Below, piece by piece: positions 35,301-48,100 of a DNA stretch of 64,000 nt. The number at the start of each line of letters is the position of its first letter. Position 1 is the stretch's first letter. Source of the DNA: Orbicella faveolata (Eukaryota; Cnidaria; Anthozoa; Scleractinia; Merulinidae); NCBI RefSeq assembly GCF_002042975.1, contig NW_018148553.1:533766-597765 (forward strand), written 5' to 3'. Below the pieces are notes generated by a model. The model was given only the letters and a program-made list of their open reading frames with translations. It was not told where the DNA came from and did no database searches. Made by a program: the position numbers and the translations under genes.

Positions 35301-38300
35301 TTGTGAAGCTTTAATCATTTCATTATTTTCTTCTGAAAATATCTGGGCGTTTACAGGTTGAACTGCAATTTCACCAGGACGCTCTTCACCAATCATCAAA
35401 GTTGATGCTGTGGAATCACTTTTCCCGTCTAACTCAACAGCGTGTTGATTTCCATTTGTTATCTGTGGTTTGCATGCCCGAAGTTTTTCCAGTTCCTGTT
35501 GTAATACAACAAGTTTTGCCGCGAGTTTCTTTTCTGTTTCGGCAGATCTTAAGAGACTTCTCTCTTGAAGGGCTTTGTCTCTCGAACTGTTATCAAGCTC
35601 GGATCTTAACTTGCATACTTCACTTGAAAGATCTACTGATTCGTTTCTCAAATTTAGAATTTCTTGATCTTTTTCGAGCATCTCTCTTTCCAGTTTCAAA
35701 ATGTTTTCTCTGAAAGATTTCAGTTCCAAAGAAAGGTTCGAGTTTTCCTTTCTCAGCTTTTCTAGTCTGTCTGCAGTCCTTCCAGTGGAAGTCCGGGCCG
35801 TTTTCTCTTCTCTCCGAGAGAGCAATTTCTCCTGAATTTTACAGTTTTCGAGTTCCAACATCTGCGTTTTTTCACGTAAGTCAATTTCAGATTGTTTCGC
35901 AGCAAGCGCTTCACGCTGTGAGAGTCGGAAGCGTTCTTCTGCATCCTGAACACTTGTACTTAGTTCCCTATTGCGAGCCTCGGCATCTTCCAACTTGTCC
36001 GTTAAAGTTTTGATGTCATCGCGCATGGCACTCCGTACATTCATATCCAGACCTTTCACGGTCGAGTATTGCTGCTCCGCTTGCCGAAGCTTTGTCTCGA
36101 GCTCAAAGATTTTCTCGCCAAGCTCGCGACTGCGCGTTTGAGCCTTTGTTAACTTCTTCGTCATTTCTTTACAAAGTTCAGCACGAAGCCTTCGCTCATA
36201 TTCTTTTACGCTCAGGATTTTTACTTGCTGTTCTTTCAGCTTAACTTGCAATTCAATAATTTTTCTCTCGAGGATTTTCTTTTGATCTTCGTCTTTCTCA
36301 TTTCCAGTAATACTTGAAGAGGGTGGCATGCTACCTGTTTCGTTTAGTCCGTTTATTCTCTCTTCCAGCTGAATGATTCTAAGGTTTAACGCCCTGTTCT
36401 CTGCAATTGAACTTTCCAGTTGCTTTGCTATTTTATTACTCTCAAGCAAATCTGATCCCGTGAAGGATGCAAGTTTAAGTTCACTTTGTTCAAACTTATC
36501 CTCAAGCTGTCTGAATTTCAGCTGAAGTTTCGCATTGCGTTCTTCTGCATCATCAGAGCGTTTTCGTTCTTCAGAAAGTTGTCCTCGCAGCTTTCGTTCG
36601 TTCTCTTTTAACACTCCAATCGACTGTTCCCTTATATGAAGTTCATCTTCGAGCTCTTCCACACGTGTAAATAATTCCGTTGTTTCAAACTCTTTTTCTT
36701 CCACTTTGTCCTTTAGGTCGATCTCATCAGAGTTTCCTGATTGTATCAAATTGTTCAATTTCTTCTCACTTCTGTCAAGCTTTCTTTCGTACTCCAGAAT
36801 CTTCAAAGCCAGTTCGCTTTTTTCGTCCTCGGCCTGCTCGTATCGTTTTCTTAACTGCTCGTTCTTTTCATATAAACGTTTGTTTTCAGCTTCCAGTTCC
36901 TCCGCTGTGTTTTCCAGATGCACGGAGAGCTTCTCGCGGCTGTTAGCGCTGTCACTCAAACTCTCCAGTACCACCCCTTCGTCCACTGATGTCAAGCGTC
37001 CTTCACCACTAGGTCTCCCTGAGAGGGGTGGAGAGGGGAGAAAATCATCGCTAGACTGACTTGAACATTCAAACTGACCGGATGTCATACTGCTAAACCC
37101 TGGAAAGAAGAAAATTAACGGAATTGTGACGGATTTGCCTAACACTAGAATATTGTTTTAGCAGACCCAGGTAAAAAGGATGCGTAAAGTTTCATGACTT
37201 CATATAATTTTTAGCACTGAAAAAAAGTGTTAGTATTGATCTATCAAAGAAGGACTGCTACCTAATGCTGCAAACTTTGCATGGTTTGCGCGTCTTGAAA
37301 AGCTAAACCTAAATCTTTCAAGTTCTTCGTTTGTAATCAGTGTCAGTCGATCTTCTCCATCCTTGACCACCCTTGTCCCTTTATGGATTATGATTATTAT
37401 TTATTTGGTGTTTTTCTATCTTACCAAACCACTATTTTCAGTTTTTCTTCAGTTTAAAGGTAATTTTGTACCGTGGCTGAGCTCCTTTAACTCACCAAAA
37501 CACCAAATAATAAACAATAATATAACACCCTTTACGTTTCACAATTGACTTCGCCAAGAACGGACGAGGATTTGACGATGCAAAGGTAAAAAAAAGTCAG
37601 ACCCACGCGTACAAAGGTTTACAATGACCGACCTCGTTGGGTGTCTAGACTTGTGCAACGTATTAGTCAGATAAAGACAAAGTGATTAACATCGCAATTG
37701 AAGTAAACCGGAAAGTTACCTTCTTTTACGCTAGATGTCTGGATAATTTCCTAAATTTAGATGCTGAAATTACAAAATCTGTCGAAGACGTTTCTGTATC
37801 ATTCCAAACCTCTCTTCTGTTGTTGTTGATGTTATTATTATTACTATTGTTATTAATATTTTAGTTGTTGTTGTGTCGGTTGTAGAAGATTATTGAACTA
37901 ACCATACCTGAATAATCAAATCGAGTTTGCTGCTCTGCTAAGGTTTTAATCCGGAACTCCATGTCGGCTTTATCCAATAACAAAAGGCAGTTCAGAATGG
38001 CTTTGTCCATGAGCACGTGACACAAGGACTGTTCGAGCTTCACTGAATCGACAAGAGTTCCATCCCCGGGTGCTGAATTTCAAATACAGAGCAAAAATTT
38101 CATTCGTCAAATCTGTGAAAACGACTGATACGCTTTTCCAAATCAGAAACTGATATTGTCCGTAAGTCTTCCACAAACAGATAAGAGATACAATTGTCAC
38201 AATTGGTAGAATACATCTTATCTTTTAGTCCAAACTTGTCTTGAACAAAGAAACGAAGTGTAACGTACGAGGTTAATGTGTACAGTTAATGATATATCTG

Positions 38301-41300
38301 CCAAGACACCTGGCCAATTAAGACAACAATTAAACATCTATGACATCTGTTTTTTCTGTTTGTATTATGATTTAACGAAAGACGTAATAGATACAACAAA
38401 ACTAAGAATTTCCTGCTCCTTACTTAATGTACGCTTTGCATCAGCAAGTAATTAGATTTCAAGTTCAATCTACTCTCTCTGTCTCTGTCTCTGGAGTGTT
38501 TCCCAGCAGTGCACATAATTTATCATCGACCACCCTACTGTCTCCCACCTTCCTTAGAATGGATACTTCAGCATTTTGAAAATGCTTGAGTGCTTTCTTT
38601 ATCTCTTGATTAATTGGGAAGCCAAACACACTTTTGAGTGCTTAAAAACTGGACTTTTACCTTTTCCCGGGACATGTTAACCCTGGTAAAGAAGAAATAT
38701 TTCCAGGGACTATGTAAACTGGGGAATGGTAGAGGTATTCCCAGAGAAAGGATAGTGTAAGGAATAGATATGTTTCGTCAAGGTTCTATTAAAAAAAAAA
38801 ACACTCCCTCTTGGCTATCCACACTCCTCAAAGGTCATAGATATATTCCTTCATATAAACCATTTGGAAACTGAAAGAAAACTCCAAACAGGTTCTGCAA
38901 ACGACTTCATGAGTAGACCTGCTCAGCTGTAAAGATTATGGAAGCCATTTATGTCCCTCCCTTTTACTATGTCTTTTGACTGAGCTCTGTTTAGTGGGTG
39001 GTTAAATGAGATAACGTAAACAAAAAAATCCCTGATATATAGCTGACGCCTATGTAATACCTGAGGAAGTATCCGGGGACTTGACAAGATGTCTTAGAAG
39101 TTCATACAGCCGCTTTTTGTACTCTTGTAAACCTGAGTGAAAAAAGCAAGAAAATACCTTCTGTAAGTCATTACCTAACACATCAACGTTGGTATTATCA
39201 AGGCATTCATAGTAACACAATCAAGGAACAGCCTCAGCAACAGATCAACCTGTCACCAACTTGAATCACGAGTGTTGAGTCGGCGGAAGTTACTACAGAG
39301 GGGAAGTTTACAAGACATGACAAAAATATGGCTTCCTGTCAAAATCTCACCTTCGTGGACAGAACAAGCAGATGCCTTGTCGTTATGTTACTGTTTGCCC
39401 TAGGGCTCAATGTTGAGTGCTTAACTTTTCTGAATAAGCACATGATATGTTTACAAGCATTCATGACCACTTGTCCGTTGAATCTGGAAAACTTAATGGG
39501 TTCTGCTCATACAAAGATATGCTAAGTTATTTCACACAAAGTAAGGAATACCATTTATCAGTTTTTCCCACTTACATTTAAGACATAGCCATAGGTTGAA
39601 AATTGTGCAATTGTACTTATTTAGATTCTCTATGAGTGGTAATTACGGGCTAGCGATAAAGATGATGGGACGAGATAAGAGACAGTTAATATCACACATA
39701 TTTACATGGAGAATATTTTTTCCAACACTATGGGCGGCATTTGTGACTGAAAAAGTTAAAATTGGATCAAATGTTTTAAAAGTTATGAGAAAGCAAAGTT
39801 ATTGCAAAGCATAGCACATGTTGACTTTTCAGGAGGGTTTGCAATCTAACACGAGCATCTAAAGTGAAGGCAGTAGTCGATGCAGGATGAATTGAATAGT
39901 ATAAAGTGATTTAAAGGAAAAAAAAGACATCATTGTTATAAACGGAATTTCCGGTAAGTAAGGGGAATCTTCAGAACAGGTCTGAAGTAAGATATTCATC
40001 AGAAATGAGGATGATAAATGTGACAAAATCTGACCTAGAAAATTGACAACGGTACGCTCTTATTTTACGGTGTTTGCTGTAAATCCTGTATGTACACAAA
40101 CTAATGAATTAAAACTTTCTACAAATCACACGTTGTTTTAGATATCGACTTTAAGTTCAACTACAATCTTGTTTCAATTAAAGAAAAATAATTAATTTAA
40201 AAATAGATAAATGAAAAGGCACACGTTACTAGAGGAGACGAGCATAGTATTGAATGATACTTGACAAAATTCTTCAGGAAACATATTTTAATCAGGAATA
40301 TGTACGCTCAAAGAAAGGAGAGAGAAGTAATATAGTACAGCTTGAGCCCTCTTGAAATTCTCATATAACATCATGGGGGTGGGGGTGGGGGCATGTGCGT
40401 AAGCGTAACAGAAACTTACTGCAAATAATTCATTTTTATGGTTTTATTCGCTTACTGATTATTTTGACATCCAACTTCGAACAAAAACAGAGACATTTTC
40501 CAATTCAAACTTTCAGTTAGTGAATGTTTGTGGTCCCGTCAATACCGATGAGTAAAGACATGTGCGTAAGTCTGTGCGTAAGTTTCCGTACTTTGTGATT
40601 CAGTCCGCAAATTTAGATACTCTGCGACGCAAGTCTTCCTTCCGTGATCTGTATGAAAATACATTTCCATGTGTGGAATTTAATAAGGTTTGGGTAATCA
40701 CAAAATTATTTGACTCGTTTTGCTTGTTTCAATTGTTTGTCGTAAAACGTCGATCCAGAACAGTTTTGTCCAGCATGCTATGTTTAAAACTGTTTGAAAG
40801 TTTGTTGTCTACTATCGTAAGGGGTATATAAACCATCCTTTCACTTATTTATTCCTACGAAAAATTTGAATGTTTTGACTTTTTTACACTGACTTCTGAC
40901 CATATTCGCCAAAACATACCCGCAAAGAGGGCCAGGAGCCCCAAGCGCCTTGACCCCCCTCCCCCCTTGGCTAGGAGCTGCACGTGGCATGTGCCTCTTC
41001 AGCAAAGTTCCATGCCAACACAGAACGCTTAAACAATGTTTAACAACTGAGCGAGGTGTTAGCCACACAGTCAATATCAACGTTGTTTGACACTGAAAAC
41101 TCAAGACGAGCCAAGTGGAAGTGTCAGTAAAAGAAACCCTCCCCTCCCCCCTTCTTTTGACGGCTGGCCGCCAGCAAACCACCAGCAGATAGGCCAGTGC
41201 CTGGGCCATGTCCCCAGCCCTGCCTTGACGGAGCCCCCCTCCCCCCCACCCCTTCCAAATATGGTTATCGATATAATTCAATCTAATCATTTATGTTTTG

Positions 41301-42129
41301 AGGTACAATAGATACAATATACAATTTACATTGGGGAAAGTTTTGAAAGGAACATCTGCCCAGATGTAGCAAATAGACTAATTGGTCGATCTATTCATAA
41401 GCATAATAGATTTTGCATTCAAAAGTAACATTTCATTCGTTCAAAACGTTCAAAAAGTTAATCTGGATTTTTAATTATAAAATACTTTATACATCAATCT
41501 TTTGCATGAAAAAAATAATTTTCCTTCATGCACAATACATCTTTCGTACTAGAAAACAATAAAGAAGATTTGCTGAGCTCCAAAGAAGTTTCCTTGTTTT
41601 TTTTTGTTTTTTTTTTTTCAGGCAGCGTGGCCGGTGGTTTAGCGCGCTGGAATTGGAGTTCCCTGGTTGAAATCCTCCTCCCTACTGCTATCTGGATTTG
41701 TTCTCGGTAGTCCTGAGTTCAACTCCTCGACCGCGTTGTGTAAATAGCCAACTGGTCAGCCTCCAACCAGTTGGGATTCTTAATAGTTTAATATATACCA
41801 CACAAGTGAATAGTGCTTTTTGCGTGCTCTGATTGGTTAACTCGGAGATGATTAGCAAGCACTATTCACCTCCGAGCAGCCGGCGCGAGAGATTTAAAAA
41901 ATTCCGACCGCTTGTCACACATTAAAAAAAAACGTTTTGGTCCGCTAATTATTCAACTTGTGTGGTATATTCTAAAACAATTATTCACCCCAGTGTCGGT
42001 GAAAGTGATGGATATTTACCTCCACTTCGGTGAATAATTGTTGATTATATTTGGAATATTTGGTTATTTATTTACAGTGTCCCCAATTAGTACAATAGTG
42101 CTAAATACATTCGACACTTAAATAAAGTT

Positions 42130-42160
<31 letters not shown>

Positions 42161-45100
42161 CTGCTGTGTTGTCGCTGGAGTAGTGCGAAGAAACAAGTTC
42201 TCTGTGCCTCTGGCATCCCGTAACGAGCCAGTGGCTCAACCGAGTTATCCCCCCGTTCCGCAACGATCCTCAGCGAAGATCCCAATTTGCTAAACCATTT
42301 ATTCGCTCACCCATCAAGTGTTTTAGCTGGTAACCCAAATAATTGCCAAACTCCCAAGTACAGGCAAATACGCGACCACTGAGTGAGGCATAAAACTTAT
42401 CGTTAGAAGTTTATGTAAAAATGAAGCCTAATGAGAAAACTGATTATGGACTTTTGTTAGTACTTCAATATTGTGGCAGAAAATACAGAAAACACACAAG
42501 GTCATAATACACTACTATGTTAAAAAATGCAGATAAACTGGAACATCAAACAAACCTTTCTCGTTTTCGTCTAGCTTGGTGTCCAAAAGTCTCGAAAGGA
42601 AGCCAAGAGCGGCAGAATCAGTTGTTCGTTTCAGTTTGCCAAGTGACTCTCGAACACGAAGCACTTTGCGTTCGTATGAAGACTCCGCTATCGGCGTGCT
42701 GTGCAGTGAGCCGTTTTCTGAAACAAGGACACGCGATAACATGTGATGAGCCAATTATCGGTAAATTGAGCCAGATGTGTAATGAGTGGCAGATAGTTCC
42801 ACTTGCCAAATTAACAAATTTTCTCCGTTTCTAGTTGAAGTACATATGAGGTAACGATGTTTCTGCTGAGCGGGAAAGCCGGCTTTACTTTCTACGCTTT
42901 ATCCTCAGGCGATAGTCCAATTGTGGCGTCAAGTTAAGCCACCAAACACAAAACCTGAAAAAGAATCGTGCATTCGTCTCGCAAGAATTACACCTTTTAC
43001 CTTGCAGACGATCAACTATGCCTGACTCCAAGAATTTACATTCAAAGTTGTGTTTGAAAACTGACCCCATTTAGGCGTTAAACAACAAAGACGTTTGACT
43101 ATAACTCCTGGTACCTATAACAGCATTCTTTCCTATACTACAGTGTACTTAGACTACTGTCAATTGTCCTGTTCATTTATCAAATCTTCTCCTTTATCCT
43201 GCAAACACTAAACACATACACTAGAAGAAAAGAGGTCGTGTCTCAGGGACAAGAAATGTATATGACTCACAGGGGGGTCGATTTGCGTGCACAGCAGGGG
43301 CTTGCGTATAATGGCCGCCTCTTGCCTCCTGCGTTGCGTATTCGACATAGCCCGACATCCGGGAGTCATAATATTGGCCAAATCCACTGTACGTTTTAGT
43401 AACAAAGACGAAGAGTTTAGTCCACAAACATTACTAAAAACCTTTCGACTTGTTTCCTGAGGGGAAAATATCTAATCAGCACTGATAAAACTTTACATTA
43501 TGCTAATTGTAAATGGTACTCTGAAAAAATCTGATCCGGCTGTGATTACCATCAGAAGCAAATGTCACCATCTAGTAACACAAGGAAGCACTGGAATCAT
43601 ATCGCCGACAACTTCTGGACGCCACCTTGAGTCAAATGTTAGCTAGAAAGCTGGGAACCCGGGTACGAGAGGATATTTAAATTCCGGTTGTTCCAGATGC
43701 ACCCAAAAAACTTATACTTCAGCCCCTTTTAACGATTTTTTTTCTGGATCTTCGAGTAACGAAATACAACAGTAGTTCTGATGTATCAAAAACGTGACAA
43801 AGAAATGGTCAAACTATGCGGCCAGCGGCGCTAATTCGCGAAAAACTAAGAAGAGCTCGTTTTGCAACATTACACCAAAAATGAGTGCAATCGGAAAAAG
43901 CCGAACAGTATAGATTCCCGTGTCCGCCATTTTTTAATTTGAGGTCAAATCATTAGTGACATATGTAATGCAACACGTGGACTTTTGGTGATTAATCTAG
44001 TCACGTAGTCATCATGACGGTATCATACATTATATTACTTATGACTAATTCATTGCAGTTATGTTCATAATCCAGTTAGGCAGAGGGACTGTTTATTTTA
44101 CGCGGAAAAACTTGAAGAATCACGAGCATGGTGATTCAGTCTGCAGTTCGTTTAACTTAGCTTCATTTCTGATCCTTCTTATCCATTTTTAACTTGTAGT
44201 GACTACGGATTAAGTTGCTTAAAACGTCTTGGAAAGTTAGAATACCAATGACAATACGAAAATATTTGTTCTTGTAATGAAAACAAACAGGTTGAGCTTG
44301 TTGATGTTTTGCTTTGTCATACTCTGACGTCAAAGCCGTTTCTTATATAGGATCATGCGTAACGTTGGTAAGCTGTTAAGAAAACAGTACTACCCTAAAC
44401 CGATTACAAATACGATGGTAAATTCTGCTAATAACCCACATGCTATTATCGGACGCTCTTACGCCGCCAAGTGTCGACCAACTTAAGATTTCAAAATTTA
44501 GATAATACTCACGGTAATTACCTTGGAAAAAATAAATTGATTTATCTCAGCTAAATCTTAAAAAATGCAACGCTGTAGAGAGGCAGTGTCTGTTTTGGGA
44601 TTGATCCTCAGAAATTTAATTAAAGATAATCAACAAGACAGACTTCCTCACCTCGTTCCAAAGACCTGCTTGGCAACTCAGTATTTTCATTTTTAGATTC
44701 AAGGCATTTCAGTGCTAATTTTTTTCCATTTTCCTCATTAGCAAGGGTACTCTTTGCAAAGAAGTATTCAGTCAACTAGTAAATATGTAGAAACAATAAC
44801 GTGAGTCAGTGGCATGACATGGAGTGGCCGGACCAAGTAAAAGACAACAGCACCTATTCTGGTTAATAAACTAAAGAATCTAAACATCTACCTCTAGAAG
44901 CGTTTCTGCGCTGTGTAAAAGTAAATCTTTGTCAGTTAGACTGTACAATTTACTGCTTGTGACTCGCTGGGCTATTGTAGTTGGATCACGTCGTAACAAA
45001 TCCTCCAGGCCATAGAATAACTCCATGGAGATCAACTCTGCAAGTAACACTGCCTTGGTCTGATTTTTGAGAGCCTCGTCTTCCATAGTCGCCGGCAAAT

Positions 45101-48100
45101 GAACCTCCTCTGTTGGATCACAGGATTCCGAGGTCACCTGATCAATGGAGAAAAAAAGAGAAAAATGAAGAGTACAAAATATAATCTGCCACCTTCAAAT
45201 GCGCATTATAGAGGGAGCTAGGGCCAACTTATTAGTCCGTGACTTAAGTGATTGGGTTCTACTCCTGATCACCTCAAACAAAAGGCGGCACTTCCATCAC
45301 TGTGTCGTTGCTTAGCAGCAGAACTGTCGAGCGAACTCTTATATCCTGGCGAGCTTCATTATTTGTGGCGCTGCGCTTTTCTCAAAAGACACAATGACCA
45401 CAAGGATATAGAGTCACGTTCGTAACAAGGCATACTGTTCTAGAGCTTTGTCTGTTTTGAACTGATCTATTTATCATTCTTAAATGCTGCCAAATGACAT
45501 GTCTGAGACTCTGTTTTTATAACCTCGTTAGAGCTTCCCTTGACAGTGGTTCCTGATTGCAAAGTCCCAGCAGTGATATTATATGGAGGTTAATATCCTA
45601 TTAGTATTATAAACAACGTATTTACCTGTTGCTTTAGTTCCTGTTGTAGTCTCACGTCTCTTTCTGCCTCCAAAGCCATGATATAACTCTCGTATTCTGA
45701 CTTGAGCCGTCGCCACTCCCGGTCTGAAAGAAATACAGTATTTATTCCATACAGGTTGACGAAAGTTTCATCCAAGCTCAATTTTCAATTCAATTTTCAA
45801 TTTATTGTTTTGCCCTCATCCAGAAAAAATTCGCAGACATCAAGCTTATTAAGAAGGTTAGGTATTAGACATTCAGTGGACGCCAAGCAATAATTTTGAG
45901 GAATTAAATGTCGATGTCTTACTCCAAAATGCAATCTATAGAGATCATACTTATCCAGAGAAAATTCGCAGACATTAAGAACGTTAGGCATTAAAATTTG
46001 CGTTTCATACATTGTTCAACGTTGCCTCCATTGCAAAGAAACAAAGCAGTTTTGTGCATTTGTCAACCGAAACAGTCAACTCCAAATGGGTTCCATTTGA
46101 AGGTTAACATTTTATCATGTTTCTGGTCTGGCCAAAACCTAAGTAGGCTACGTTGTTAAATCAAATGTCAATCAACAGGGTCAGCAATATAATTAACACA
46201 GACTTATTTGAACGCGGCCGACCTCCAGCAGTATAGCGTAAAATGAGAAAACTAGTACAAGAGTGACTGAAGCAAGCTAAATCTCGCAGTAAGCGCCCAA
46301 ACGAAATAAAAGTGAAAAAAAGGAACACCAACCACAACAACACTTTTAAAACTGAAAAAAAAAGCGAAAACAATATTTGTATGTTGCACAAACTTCAGCC
46401 AGGGTAAGAAAAACAGTATGTATGTTATTGGTCGGTTAATCCTCCCCAGCAGTCCATTCATCAATAATGACCCTAAATTGCCAATCCACAGTTGTAATTT
46501 GCAATAGCATAACAAACAACCTGCACTACATGCCTGTGGACAACATAAATTGCACTTTACCAGGTAACCACTGGAAAACAGTTTTGTCTCAGAACTTCCA
46601 GCGGAAAGTGTGGGAAAGCTATGGAGTCCTTTTCGAACGGACACAAAATACGGACAATTGGCCCATAACACTTGAAAAGAAGACTGAATTGACTAGCTAG
46701 TTCTGACACTCAAAAAGACAGGAGACAATCTCCTTATTTTCCACCCCCGCTTCCACACAATATTAAATAGCAACTGCGGTAAGAAGTCTTGGGAGACTTG
46801 AGATTAGATTTACATTACTGCGCAGTTCCGTGGTTTCCACGCTTTTCTATATGACAACCTCTACGTATGGTGGGTTAAATAACAGTACATTTCCATTCGC
46901 TTGAAAAATGGGAAGACAACTCGATATCACGGCAATCATTCACCCACGGAGTTTACTTGGAATTGTATTCTGATAACACGAATACTTAATGCTCGTAAGC
47001 ACTCTCGAGAATCTCTCCGGCGCGAGAGGGATTCTGGTAACAATTAGGTATCACAAATTTTCTGCAATTTTTGCAAGGGCCTGGTACGCATACACCTTGC
47101 GGGTTTGCGATGTTAAATACAGCTAGCCTTAAATCTTTATCCCTCCATTTAATTTACTTCATTACATATACACAGTTTGATGTACGGTGACTTGCGCAGG
47201 GTGATATTTATAGTCAATGAATCTTTTTTCATCCCATTTCCGCTCTGTAACGTAGTTCGTAGTGTGATGCAGCAACAACCAGCCCCTGCTGTTACACTTG
47301 TTGCGCATACAAACCAATGCTCACAAGGTCAAGTATAACTAATGGGTGATTGCAACCCGATAACAAACGTAAAGCTATGCGTAAAATGAAAGGCAGATGT
47401 ATAATGTACAGTGATGACATGAGGGAAAAATCAGAGTTCGCAACAAAGTACATCCGAAGAAAAGAAGCTGTGATGGTAACCATGCCAACCGTACAAGCTT
47501 TACGAGGGCACCATTAAATTTAAAAAAAAGTAACGTATGCCATAGAGATTTAGTTACGTGTTGGAGACGTGACCTCTTTTACAATACGGGAAATCTGGAG
47601 GCTTATGTTGCTTTGGCGACTAAGGAAGGCTTTACTACCAGTAATGACTTGTTCTTACCACATGGTGCCCGCTTACCGGGCGCTGAATAGCTTTACAACA
47701 ATAGCAAGCAACAAACACTAACGTTGTTGTAGTTCAGTACAAGTCTATAATTTTGCTTGTCATACCTTTAGCCGCGTGCTCGAGCGTTGCTCTCCTTCTA
47801 ACTGCCCCGTTCCTGGTTGCTGGAGCGTTCTTTCGATTAGCATATTCGGTTCCCGGCAAGCGAAACGGTGCTGAGAGAAACACTTTACGCTGTTTAGCTT
47901 CCATGCGTCCTCTTTGTCCGCTTAAAGCTACAACAACAATGTTGCACCATAAAAACTAGGACAAAATGCTGAAGCCAAGCCTCGAGACAGCTCTGAGATC
48001 ATCTGAGCTTATCTGCAGCCGGTAATGGCCTTCTGTCGAGCTATTCGCAATTTAACAAAATCCGATTCGAGCGTCTCAATGACAGATCAAAGGTTTCCAA

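Larger units (their letters stand above)
38073..42555. other. Kinesin intron of 4.5 kb
   Basis: No exon with matching phase was needed between the two flanking exons, since their phases already join (GAGAAAG with CACCC). The intron carries a C-rich block at 40910-41260, a SINE at 41621-41785, a foldback MITE at 41791-42050 and an ATTT microsatellite at 42129-42160. Short open frames look random. Confidence 0.6.
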
